Source of the DNA: Lotus japonicus
Taxonomy: Eukaryota > Streptophyta > Magnoliopsida > Fabales > Fabaceae
DNA length: 64,000 nucleotides
Reading direction: 5' to 3'
Assembly (NCBI RefSeq): GCF_012489685.1
Contig: NC_080043.1
Coordinates: 61,373,920 to 61,437,919, forward strand
Shown piece after piece: positions 36,672 to 46,331 of this stretch (its first letter is position 1; each line of letters starts with the position of its first letter). Made by a program: the position numbers and the translations under genes. The notes under the pieces were generated by a model. The model worked only from the letters and a program-made list of their open reading frames with translations. It made no database searches and had not been told where the DNA came from.

Positions 36672-39600
36672 ATGAAGACACGAAGCATGGCGAGAAACGT
36701 TGAAGGTTGGGAAAACGAGCGTGAGGAAATGCGAATTCGACTGGAACTCGCAGAAGCTCTGGCGAAAAAGCACGAGGAACAAATCGCGGAACTCGTGGCG
36801 AGATTCAGCCACAACCGTGATCGTGAGCGTGAAAGGGAGCACAACCGCGAAGGAATTGGTAGCAGTGGGGATCGATCTGAGGAGTCCATACGCAAGGAGA
36901 AATGGAGGAAGCTCGAGATTCCGATTTTCGCCGGCGACGACGCATTTGGCTGGACACACCGATTGGAAAGGTATTTTCTGTTGAAGGAGGTGACTGAAGA
37001 TGTAAAGATGCAAGCTACTGTCATGGCGTTGGAGGGGAAAGCGTTGAGTTGGTTCCAGTGGTGGGAGAGGTGCAATCCCAATCCTGCTTGGGAAGCTTTC
37101 AAGCTAGCTGTGGTGCGTAGATTTCAACCATCCATGGTACAGAATCCATTTGAGCAATTACTTGCACTCAAGCAAACTGGAACTGTGGAAGAGTTTGTTG
37201 AGGAGTTTGAGAAATTTGTGGGAGCTTTGAAGACAATAGATCAAGAGTTCGTGAGGGGAATCTTCTTGAATGGCCTCAAAGAAGAATTGCAGGCAGAGGT
37301 AAAACTGTATGAGTTAAATTCTTTGTCAGAAATTATTCAAAAAGCTTTGTTGATAGAACACAAGAATTTGTTAATTCATAAGAAGAGTGGCTATAGCTAT
37401 CCTAGATCTTCTGGATATTCCAGAAGCACTCCATTCACTAAAACCATAACTGTAGAATCTAAGTCTGGAACTGAAAAAAAAAGTGAATTAGCTGTTAATA
37501 GTAGTGCAGCTAGCAGCTCTGGGCAAAATCAAAGTTTGGAGAGTGTTAGAAACAGAAGTGGGGAATTCAAACACTTAACTAGTGCTGAAGTAAGGGACAG
37601 GAGAGAAAAAGGGCTTTGCTTTAGATGTGATGAGCCCTTCAATAGAGAGCATAGGTGCAAAAATAGACGATTCAGAATGCTAATTTTAGAAGAGGAAGAA
37701 GAGGAAGAGTTAGAGGAATTTCAGGATTGTGTGCATTCCTTGAAAACTCTACATTTGTCTTTATGCTCCATGTCTGGATTTACAACAACAAAATCATGGA
37801 AAGTGGAAGGAGGGTTACAAGGGAATTCTGTGGTAATCCTAATTGATTGTGGGGCTTCCCACAATTTTATTGCAACTGAACTAGTGGACAGGTTGCAGCT
37901 ACAAGTGTAGGATACTCCTTCTTATTTGGTTGAAGTTGGGGATGGACATAAGGTGCACTGTAGAGGAAAATGTGCTCAGTTGCAACTTCAAATGCAGCAA
38001 TTAGAAGTGAAACAAGATTTTTATCTTTTCACTTTGACTGGAATTGATATAGTCTTAGGATTGGACTGGTTGTCAAGTTTGGGTGAAGTCAAGGCAGACT
38101 TTGGAAAACTAGAATTGACTGTGCAACAGGGAGATTAACTGATCAAGATCACTGGGAATCCAGCTTTGGCTAAGACAGCATTGTCTTTTGGAGCCCTGAT
38201 GCAAGTTCTTAAGGAAGAAGGGGAGGGGCTGATGATACACTGTGAACCTCTTAAGGAGGAAGTGAGTGCTCAGCAGGAAACTCCTACTGCTGTTGAGGAA
38301 TTACTGGCAGAATATGAAGATGTGTTTTCAGATCCTAAGGGCCTTCCCCCTACAAGGAGGCATGATCGTGCTATTCACTTGCAAGAGGGGGCTACAATTC
38401 CCAATCTGAGACCTTATAAATACCCTCACTATCAAAAAACCGAAATTGAAAGGTTGGTAAGTGAGATGTTGGAATCTGGGGTCATAAGGCACAGCATCAG
38501 TCCTTACTCTAGCCCTATTATACTTGTCAAGAAGAAGGATGGGGGTTGGAGATTCTGTGTTGACTACCGAGCTTTAAACAAAATCACCATCCCTAATAAG
38601 TTTCCTATTCCTATAATAGAAGAGCTTCTTGATGAGATAGGGGGAGCAACCATTTTTACAAAATTAGACTTGAAATCTGGTTATCACCAGATAAGAATGC
38701 ATGATTCAGACATTGAGAAGACAGCTTTTAGGACCCATGAGGGCCACTATGAGTTTGTGGTGATGCCTTTTGGCCTCACCAATGCACCTTCCACATTTCA
38801 GGCGCTTATGAATGAAGTATTGAGGTCATTTCTGAGGAAATTTGCACTGGTTTTTTTTGATGATATATTAGTGTACAGCAGGGATATTTCCTCCTATGTG
38901 TCACACTTGAGGAGGGTTTTAGAGGCTTTAAGAGCTAATTCTTTGAGGGCTAACAAAAAGAAATGCAGCTTTGCTCAGCCTCAACTCGAATATTTAGGCC
39001 ATATCATCTCTGGATCTGGGGTGGCAGCAGATCAATCCAAGGTTGCAGCCATGAGTTCTTGGCCAGTTCCAAAAGATTTGAAGAGTTTAAGAGGATTTCT
39101 AGGCTTGACAGGCTACTACAGAAGATTTGTGCAAGGCTATGGCAAAATAGCTAAGCCTTTGACAGAATTGTTGAAAAAGGATAGTTTTGTTTGGACTTTA
39201 GATTCTACCACTGCTTTTGAGACATTGAAGGCTGCTATGGTGAACTTACCCATGTTGGTTGTCCCTGATTTTACTTAGACATTTGTCCTAGAAACTGATG
39301 CTTCTAGTAAAGGGGTAGGAGCTGTCCTAATGCAGGAAGGTAGGCCTTTGGCTTTTTGGAGCAAGGGACTTTCACCAAGAGCTCAGCTGAAATCTGTTTA
39401 TGAAAGGGAGCTTATGGCTTTGGTCCAAGCTGTCCAAAAATGGAAACATTATTTGATGGGAAGGCACTTCATCATCAGAACAGATCAAAGAAGTCTAAAA
39501 TTTCTCACTGACCAGAGGCTTTTCAGTGAAGAGCAGTTTAAGTGGGCAGTGAAACTCATTGGCTTGGACTTTGAAATTCAATTCAAGCCGGGCAAGGAGA

Positions 39601-41190
39601 ATCCAGTAGCAGATGCTTTCTCTTGCAAAGCCATGTATTCAGCAATTTCTGTGATTGAGATGGCTGATGGAGAAGATTGGTTCCAAGAGGTGCTACAAGA
39701 GCCAAAATGGAGAAAGATAATTCAAGACTTAGCTGGAGACCCTGACTCTCACCCTGGATTTCAGTTTCAAGCTGGCAGATTGTTGTATAAGGGCAGATTA
39801 GTCCTGTCAAAGTCTTCGAATAGGCTACCCTTAATCTTGGCTGAATGCCATGACAGTGTTTCGGGAGGACATTCAGGGTTTTTCAGGACTTTTAAGAGGG
39901 TTTCTAGTTTTTTCTATTGGGAAGGAATGAGAACTTATGTCAAACAATATGTGGAGGCTTGTGATGTTTGCCAGCGATACAAATATTCTACTTTGGCCCC
40001 TGGTGGTTTGCTGCAGCCCCTACCTATTCCCACTCAAGTTTGGCAGGATATTTCTATGGATTTTATTTCTGGCCTGCCTAAATCCAAGGGCAAGGACACC
40101 ATCTTTGTTGTGGTGGACAGACTTACAAAGTATGCCTACTTTTTTGCTATTTGACATCCTTTTTCTGCTAAAGATGTAGCAACTGTGTTTGTCAGAGAGG
40201 TGGTAAAACTTCATGGTTTTCCAGCCTCCATAGTTTCAGATAGGGATCCATTATTTGAGTCAGTTCTGGCAGGAGATGTTCAGGTTAGCTGGGACTCAGT
40301 TGAAATACAGTACAGCATATCATCCTCAGTCTGATGGCCAAACTGAGGTCACCAATAGGAGTTTGGAGACCTACCTCAGATGTTTTGTGGGACCTAAGCC
40401 TAAACTTTGGGTGGATTGGTTGTCTTGGGCTGAATTCTGGTTCAACACCACATACAACATTTCTGCAGGCATGACTCCATTTAAGGCTTTGTATGGTAGG
40501 GATCCTCCTACTTTGATCAAAGGGTCCACTTTTACTTCTAAGGTGGAGGTAGTCAATCAGCTTTTGGTGGCCAGGGATGTGATTTTACAAGAATTGAAGG
40601 AGAATCTTTCCAAGGCTCAAGAGTTGATGAAATCTCAGGCCAACAAACATAGAAGGCAGGTTGAATTTGCAGTAGGTGATTGGGTTTTCCTCAAGCTCCA
40701 ACCCTATAAGTTGAGGTCTTTGGCTCGCAGGCCTGTAGCCAAGTTGTCACCTAAGTTCTATGGACCTTATAAGGTTCTGGAAAGGATTGGTTCAGTAGCA
40801 TATAGGTTGGAACTGCCAGATTATGCTAAGATTCACCCTGTTTTCCATGTGTCCTTACTGAAAAAGTCCCTTAAGCCTATGCAGTCCCCTCAACCTTTGC
40901 CTCCTGCACTCTCTGAGGAGCTGGAACTGCAAGTGCAGCCTGCTGAAGTCCTCCAATGGAGGGAAGATTCTGGAGGCCAGTTGGAAGTCTTAATCCAGTG
41001 GGATCAGCAACCAGATTGTGACAGTTCTTGGGAGCTGGCTTCTCAACTTTTGCAAGTTTTCCCTCATTTTCCCCTTGAGGACAAGGTGGCTCTTTTGGGA
41101 GGGAGTATTGATAGAGTGAAGAGGATGCCAAAGCCTCTTGTTACTCAAGTCTACACTAGGCGCCAGCAAAGCAAGTCTCTAACTGATTAG
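36672..41190 (+). pseudogene. chromovirus gag-pol with four stops and one frameshift
   Basis: Starts MKTRSMARNVEGWENEREE. Gag (36672-37600) is followed by a zinc motif (37617-37660), protease LIDCGASHNFI (about 37840), RT with YRALNK and FFDDILVYS (about 38857), RNase H with ETDASSKGVGAVL (39292), integrase HHCC (39865-39985) and core, then a chromodomain (VLIQW...SSWE, about 40930-41070). The frame ends at 41188-41190, inside the 3' LTR. In-frame stops: TAG 37908-37910, TAA 38136-38138, TAG 39276-39278, TGA 40152-40154. Frame changes near 40246-40255. All four stops are one C-to-T change from a sense codon. The chromodomain would target insertion to marked chromatin; here the coding is dead. 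Confidence 0.9.
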
Positions 41191-41473
41191 GAGCTGAGTT
41201 GGACTAGTCTATAAATAAGAGCTTCACGCTCATAGTTAGTTACTCTTGTTGTTTTGGGTAGTTGGAGTAACTGAATTGAAGGCAATTCAGTTAGGGATTT
41301 CTGGTTCACAACTGAACAGGGTTCAGTTGAGTTTCCAGTATCAATTTCAGTTCTTGTTGTTCTTGCTTTCTTCTCTGTAATCAACACTGAACCTCTGGAA
41401 AATTCTCTGCTATTGAATTCGAATTCTGTTCTCTTTTCTTCTGTGATTTCTATTTCTGGTTCTGGATCTATCA
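41109..41473 (+). repeat. 3' LTR of the chromovirus
   Basis: 365 bp, about three differences from the 5' LTR by eye. Its first 82 bp overlap the end of the pol frame. A purine-rich tract, GGGAGGGAGTAT, precedes it. Confidence 0.92.
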
Positions 41474-41478
41474 AACGT

Positions 41479-41626
41479 GCTGCTTCCATGAAAGGAAGTT
41501 AGAATCATCAAGCCTTAAGGTAAGCTTGTGAACCAGAGAAGAAGAACTCAACTGTGGTTGAGCAACAGAAATTGGAACTGGAGTTGCAGGAACTTCAGTT
41601 TCCTAAACAGGTTCTTCATCAGCCAT
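41479..41626 (-). pseudogene. gag start of copia element A
   Basis: Minus-strand ATG at 41626-41624, reading MADEEPV, an in-frame TAG (41605-41603), then ETEVPATPVPISVAQPQLSS and LRLDDSNFLSWKQH, a typical copia gag N-terminus. It is cut at HV by the chromovirus insertion. Confidence 0.8.
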
Positions 41627-41689
41627 GGCGATGAAGAAGAAGAAAACCAGAAGAAAAATTCTCAAGGATCGTACTCAGCTCTTGATACC

Positions 41690-42234
41690 TGTTGAGAATT
41701 CAAGTGCGGAGTTGGAGTCCCACATTGGTTAAGTTTGGGTGAGGAGAAGAGTTTATAAGAGATGTGACCCATAAACCTAATGCCTTAAGGTTTTGGGTTA
41801 AGATGTGGTGTCCAAGATCTCTTGGTGTCTTGCTCCTCGGCCTATGAGCTCCCCTGTCTCCCCCAACAAGTGGTATCAGAGCCGATGGTTGGTGTAACCA
41901 TGGTTACGACTCCTTGTGTCGAAAGTCTTCCTAGCGGTGTGGCTAGGCGGCGGGTTCCGTTAACGCGGTGAAGCGAACGGCGGTGCAAGAGTGGATAAGC
42001 TTCCGCGGAGGGGGGCCATGATAATGTGGAGGTGACTCGCACTTGAGGGGGAGATTGTTGAGAATTCAAGTGCGGAGTTGGAGTCCCACATTGGTTAAGT
42101 TTGGGTGAGGAGAAGAGTTTATAAGAGATGTGACCCATAAACCTAATGCCTTAAGGTTTTGGGTTAAGATGTGGTGTCCAAGATCTCTTGGTGTCTTGCT
42201 CCTCGGCCTATGAGCTCCCCTGTCTCCCCCAACA
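41690..42234 (+). mobile_element. complete TRIM (miniature LTR retrotransposon)
   Basis: 545 bp with TSD ATACC (41685-41689, 42235-42239). Two 179-bp LTRs (41690-41868 and 42056-42234) look identical. PBS TGGTATCAGAGCC at 41871-41883 and polypurine tract TTGAGGGGGAGAT at 42043-42055. The 187-bp interior has no ORF of note, so it must be moved by proteins of another element. It sits in the primer-binding site of copia A, a few bases from that element's 5' LTR. Confidence 0.95.
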
Positions 42235-42240
42235 ATACCA

Positions 42241-42494
42241 TGTTGAAAACACTAAAATGTTTAACTGAATTTCATTAATTGTAAAACTAAAGAGTACAAG
42301 AGATGATCTCTCTATTTATAGAGAGTTTACAAAGCTTGCATAAGAAGCTAACAAATTCTGTTATGACAGCTCAGCATGACAGCTAAGATAACTAACTAGA
42401 CAGCTAGGCTTAACCGCTAGGATAACTAACTATCTAACAGTAACTAAAAGTTACTTAACAGAAACTATATTTGACTATATAGTATACTCTAATA
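42241..42494 (-). repeat. 5' LTR of copia element A
   Basis: 254 bp, TGTTGAAAAC...CTCTAATA on the + strand, about 2% different from the left LTR plus a 2-bp indel. On the minus strand it is followed by TGGTAT, the first half of its PBS, before the TRIM interrupts. Confidence 0.9.
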
Positions 42495-42511
42495 TGAGCT
42501 GATCACATATG

Positions 42512-42697
42512 TGTTGGGGAGAGTCACGGCGAGGACCCATAGGGCAAGGTCGAGGGGAAACACCAAGGAGATCTGGGACACCACATCTTAACCCAAAACC
42601 TTAAGGTATTAGGTTTATGGGTCCATCTCCTTATAAACTCTCCTTATTACCTTGACTTCTCCGATGTGGGACTTGACTCTAACACTTGATTCCAACA
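42512..42697 (-). mobile_element. solo LTR of a TRIM related to 41690-42234
   Basis: 186 bp, TGTTGGGGAG...TCCAACA, with TSD ATATG (42507-42511, 42698-42702). Read on the minus strand it shares GTGGGACT-type, CCTTAAGGT and GGTGTCCC-type blocks with the complete TRIM, but is clearly diverged. It lies 50 bp upstream of NUP160 exon 9, 13 bp past the end of the copia A TSD. Confidence 0.85.
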
Positions 42698-42746
42698 ATA
42701 TGCCATGCCACTGATATTTTGAAACTTTTTTTGGTCATGAATACAG

Positions 42747-43021
42747 ATAACAACTTGGGGAGACAATTATGGAATGAGAAGCTTGGCAGATGTGACTTCA
42801 AAATGGCTTTTATATTCTTGCTAAACGTTAAAAGTTCATCTGTAGACCATAGCCACCTTTTTTCAGAACGTTTCTCATATATGCAGAGCTTTATTAATAG
42901 GATGAGAGACTTCATCAGTTTAGTCATTTGGGGCCAGGCTGGTGGATCTTCTACTTTCTTGAGTCGCTCCATTGATCTTGCATTTATCCTTTTCAAGCAT
43001 GATCAGTATGGTGCTGCTGAG
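42747..43021 (+). CDS. NUP160: NUP160 exon 9
   Basis: Codes DNNLGRQLWNEKLGRCDFK, SFINRMRDFISLVIWGQAGG and FLSRSIDLAFILFKHDQYGA. Acceptor AG at 42745-42746, donor GT at 43022. It completes the codon split with exon 8 across a 19,868-bp intron and ends in phase 0. Confidence 0.88.
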
Positions 43022-43146
43022 GTTATTTACTTGCCTTTTCTTTTCTTCCTGGAATCTTAATTTGAACCCTTGTTGATCTTTCTTTACACTGTAGTAATCA
43101 TTACTGAAATTTTACTATATTTCAATTTACAAAAATGTTTCAAAAG

Positions 43147-43334
43147 CAATTGCTTATGATGGTGGAGGGTCATTTGCTAAAGAAAAAGACATCCCATAGT
43201 ATTCAAGACACTGATGGTGGATGGTGCATACGTCATCATCTTCTAGGATGTTGCCTACTTGCACAGGTGCAGGGTGGATTACATGCAACAAAGAAAGATA
43301 AAAAGGTTTCTGATGCCATTTGCTGTTTCTTTAG
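43147..43334 (+). CDS. NUP160: NUP160 exon 10
   Basis: Codes QLLMMVEGHLLKKKTSHSIQ, DGGWCIRHHLLGCCLLAQVQ and SDAICCFFR. Acceptor AG at 43145-43146, donor GTATGT at 43335. It leaves two bases. Confidence 0.87.
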
Positions 43335-43439
43335 GTATGTACATCAATTCAACTTTGAGATATTCTCTTTGTATTATTCTCATTATGTGGACTTATCTAA
43401 TTCAATGATTCGATTTTTTATTCTACATTTTCAATCTTA

Positions 43440-43720
43440 AAATGGATCACACTTATTTATGTATTTGGATGATATTGGTTAGTGTCAACAGACTGTGAAA
43501 TAGAGCGACTAGTGGGAAGGTTAATATACCTATCTCACACCCGTCCAAACATTGCCTTTGCTGTAAGCATGGTAAGCCAGTTTATGCATGCACCAGGTCA
43601 TGAACACTTGGAGGCAGTTTTCAGAATCTTAAGATACTTGAAGGGATCATCTGGGAAGGGGCTTCTTTATAAAAACCGTGGGCACCTTCAGGTAGAAGCC
43701 TACACTGATGCAGACTGAAT
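43440..43720 (+). pseudogene. copia RT/RNase H fragment
   Basis: The + strand reads LFMYLDDI (RT active-site block), then directly [39 protein letters not shown] and AYTDAD (RNase H). The RT end between LDDI and IERLVGR is missing. It stops at an abrupt junction with minus-strand gag at about 43721. Confidence 0.75.
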
Positions 43721-43721
43721 C

Positions 43722-45142
43722 AGGGTACCATGCAGAAGAAGATGTTGTTCCTGCTGTGGCCAGAAGTGCCTGTGAACCTGGAGCTTGTACTGGTGGTGGT
43801 TTTCTTGGTTGAGCAAGGAAACCAGGAGGTGTAGGAAGCAATGGTGGCTGTTGATAAGGTTGCTGCCAAGGAACTGGAGCTGCTGGCAGCTGTGGAAAAC
43901 CTAGATTAGGAGGCAATCCATAAGGAGAGGGCTGCACTTGTGGTGGAAAAGGCTGCATAGGCTGATAAGCCAGCTGCTGGTAAGTAGAATAGTGTGGTGA
44001 TTGTGTGTAGTTTGGTGGCTGATAACTCTGGTAGCCTGAGGAAGCAGGAGCAGCAGGAGTATTCTGATTGTGATATACCTGAGAAGGAGCATAACCTTGT
44101 TGAGAAGAGTATCCATGGGAGGGAGGTGGTGGTGGAACATAATGAGGATTAAACCTATTGTAACAAACAGAAGCTCCATGTCCTTGTTTGTAGCAAACTT
44201 GACATCGAATTGAGCTCCTTCCTCCCCTACCTCTACCATTGCTTCCTCTGCCTCTGCCTCTAGCATCGGAATTGTAATCTTCAGAATAGGTATCTTGTTG
44301 TTGCACTGCAGAATTCACTGCTGGGAGGAAACTTGAGAAGCTTGAACTCCCTGTGTGAGATTAACAGAAAAATCCTGCATAGGCTTATTTTCCTTTGCAA
44401 CCCTAACTTCTTGAGCCAAGAGAAGTGCCTCAACTTCTTCAATAGACAGCCATTGAAATTTGGTACTCATATGAACTAAATTCACCAAAGATTCATACTC
44501 AGATGGTAAACCCTCAAGAATTGCATCTACTTGATCTTTTGCACTAACAGGAACACCAATAGCATGCAAGGAATCAGAAATTGACTTGAGTTTTGCAAGA
44601 TATTCATCAATTGTTTTAGAACCTAGGGTTGTATTCCTCAATTCAGTGCGAAGTTGCTGTGATTTTGCTTGCATCTGAGAGTGATAATGTGAGTGCAATT
44701 TCTCCCAGAGTTCATAGGAAAACTTACATCCAATCAGCTTTGTGAGCACAGGAGCAGAAATTGTTGATTGAAGCCAAGATCTGAGTAGAGCATCTTGCTG
44801 CTCCCAGGTTTCATACTCAGGATTGAGAATTCCAGCCAAACGTTCAGCATATGTGCGAAAACGTGGTGGAATTGTAGGATCCACAAGAAGAACATGCAGT
44901 TTGTGTCAAATGATCACTGGCTCTATCTGTTGCTTCCAGAGCAAAAAATTCACATCAGATAGCTTCTTTGTGATGACATGCGAGAATGAAGAGGAGTTCA
45001 GTTGCTTGAACAACGAAGGAGTGAACATGTTCAGAGGCTGCGCGTGAACTGGAGGTGGTGGCGGCGCGTGTGGCGGCGCGTGTGGTGGTGCGCGTGGCGG
45101 TGATGATGGAGGAGTTGATGGCGGTGCTCCGGTGTCAGCCAT
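43722..45142 (-). pseudogene. copia gag with zinc knuckle
   Basis: Minus-strand ATG at about 45142 (MADTGAPPSTPPSSPPRAPP, then a proline/histidine-rich leader). The gag body contains FLLWKQQIEPVI, ILNPEYETWEQQDALL, LGSKTIDEYLAKLKSISDSL and ILEGLPSEYESLV. An RGRG-rich region and the zinc knuckle CQVCYKQGHGASVC (about 44165-44206) follow, then a long Pro/Gln/Tyr-rich tail. In-frame stops lie near 44907 and 44316. Gag coats the RNA and forms the virus-like particle in this family. Confidence 0.8.
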
Positions 45143-45173
45143 GGATCCGCCAAAAAATCAAGCTCTGATACCA

Positions 45174-45208
45174 TAAGAGAATTGAAGCGTAACAGAAAGA
45201 GAGAGAAA

Positions 45209-45246
<38 letters not shown>

Positions 45247-45440
45247 AGAGAAAGTAGATCTGAGATCTGAAACTGAATATTCTGTTATTGGTGAATGTAA
45301 CAGTATGGGATTACACTATTTATAACATGCAAGTCATAGCTTGCTGAGTAAGCTATTGCTTACTGTATAACAGAAACCTAACTGCCTAACTGACTAACTG
45401 TATAACAGACTAACTGCCTAACAGAGTGTATACTCTATTA
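45174..45440 (-). repeat. 5' LTR of the truncated copia element
   Basis: 267 bp. A GA-rich run (45195-45255) is the minus-strand CT-rich leader, and CTATTTATAACATG contains the minus-strand TATA region. It ends at the PBS, TGGTATCAGAGC on the minus strand. Confidence 0.75.
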
Positions 45441-45658
45441 CTCTGGCATCCTCCAGCCTCCTTCAGTGTAGCGGCCATCCCGCTATGCACCGTACTGCTA
45501 TAGCATTTTTGGGGTCGAAGCTACACTCCGCTATCCGGGATTGACAAGACAAGTATCAAGTGGACGGGTTATTTTTCATGATCGTGAGAGGAATAAATGT
45601 AGACTATAAAATCTTACACAAATGGTCAAAATTGAAACAAAATCGGATGATCTAGTCA
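45441..45658. other. intron 10 sequence with possible DNA-transposon remnant
   Basis: 45470-45545 has repeated, partly inverted GTAGCGG / CCGCTAT / GCTATAGC motifs, as in terminal regions of some hAT-like repeats. Too little is left to name it. Confidence 0.3.
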
Positions 45659-45935
45659 TATTAGGGTATACAGTATGAGTATGTACAGAGTTACATTTTA
45701 GTATTGCTGACTGTACTAACAGTCAGCACTAGGGTTGTTATGCTTAGCTGTTGATGAGCTGGCAATTCAGTTAGACTAGGCAGTTATGCTTAGCTGTAAA
45801 ACTGATTCAGTTAGAGTTTGTTAAACTTGTTGAGCAAGCTTTAGAAGTTCTATATAAGGTGTAATCAAGCACTTGTATCATTAAGCTTTTCATAATCAAT
45901 GAGAAACATTTTTACAATTCTGAGTTTCTTTAACA
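45659..45935 (+). mobile_element. copia solo LTR
   Basis: 277 bp, TATTAGGGTATAC...TCTTTAACA, with TSD AGTCA (45654-45658, 45936-45940). TATA box TCTATATAAGG at about 45850. It resembles the LTRs of the copia element at 49638-58069 read in the other orientation. A solo LTR is left when the two LTRs of an element recombine. Confidence 0.88.
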
Positions 45936-46170
45936 AGTCATAATGTAACCTGGCTGTAAGTAACTTAAAATCTTATCTATCCAAGTATAGTTGTATAGTC
46001 AATATTTTTGAACTCGCTCAGAAAAATAGCCCTCTGATTCGATACACCCCCTACATATAAGTTAATTGGATTTTGTATGTATATTTTACATGTGTTTTAA
46101 GCTCTCTGCATATTTAGTTGTGGTTTCCTTACTAGTATGACCCATCACTATTTATTGGCATTTAATTCAG

Positions 46171-46251
46171 GTCTTCGTCAGGAAATGGTGCATCTGAGGC
46201 TCTGCAGAGTTTATCTGCTGACATAGGAATTCCATATCTTGGTTTCAGTGG
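46171..46251 (+). CDS. NUP160: NUP160 exon 11
   Basis: Codes SSSGNGASEALQSLSADIGI and PYLGFSG. Acceptor AG at 46169-46170, donor GTATCT at 46252. 81 nt, leaving two bases. Confidence 0.85.
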
Positions 46252-46331
46252 GTATCTATGTTGCTATGTTCTCATGATCTTAAATAACAGATTATTTCAG
46301 TAGATTATTAATTTGTTTGGTTTTTGTACAG

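Larger units (their letters stand above)
36250..41473 (+). mobile_element. Ty3/gypsy chromovirus, complete
   Basis: 5224 bp with TSD AACGT (36245-36249, 41474-41478), inserted in gag of copia A. Two 365-bp LTRs (TGATAGAG...ATCTATCA) differ at about three positions. A PBS follows the 5' LTR. The pol order is gypsy (RT-RNase H before integrase) with a C-terminal chromodomain. The gag zinc motif CFRCDEPFNREHRC is of the kind seen in Galadriel/Reina-type chromoviruses (lineage only loosely held). Confidence 0.92.
26048..42494 (-). mobile_element. Ty1/copia element A, host of three nested insertions
   Basis: Bounded by TSD TGAGC (26043-26047 and 42495-42499) with LTRs at 26048-26303 and 42241-42494. 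Coding is on the minus strand. Removing the nested copia B (30903-36099), chromovirus (36250-41473) and TRIM (41690-42234), each with one TSD copy, leaves about 5.5 kb, a normal copia size. Gag and RT motifs resemble the Ale/Retrofit-type copia lineage, though I hold that only loosely. Its LTRs differ at about 2% by eye, more than those of the inserts, as nesting predicts. Confidence 0.88.
43721..45440 (-). mobile_element. 5' half of a copia element (LTR + gag), inverted to the preceding fragment
   Basis: Minus-strand 5' LTR at 45174-45440, PBS TGGTATCAGAGC at 45173-45162, gag start at about 45142, and gag running to a protease start (WYPDS) that breaks at 43721. The rest of pol and the 3' LTR are missing. 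The TSD cannot be checked because only one end is present. Confidence 0.78.

Noticed and set aside
46252..46331. A cryptic donor at 46260 that would restore the frame at the start of exon 12
   Set aside because: It is a weak GTTGCT donor, adds residues not seen in relatives, and the later CATG duplication would still break the frame.
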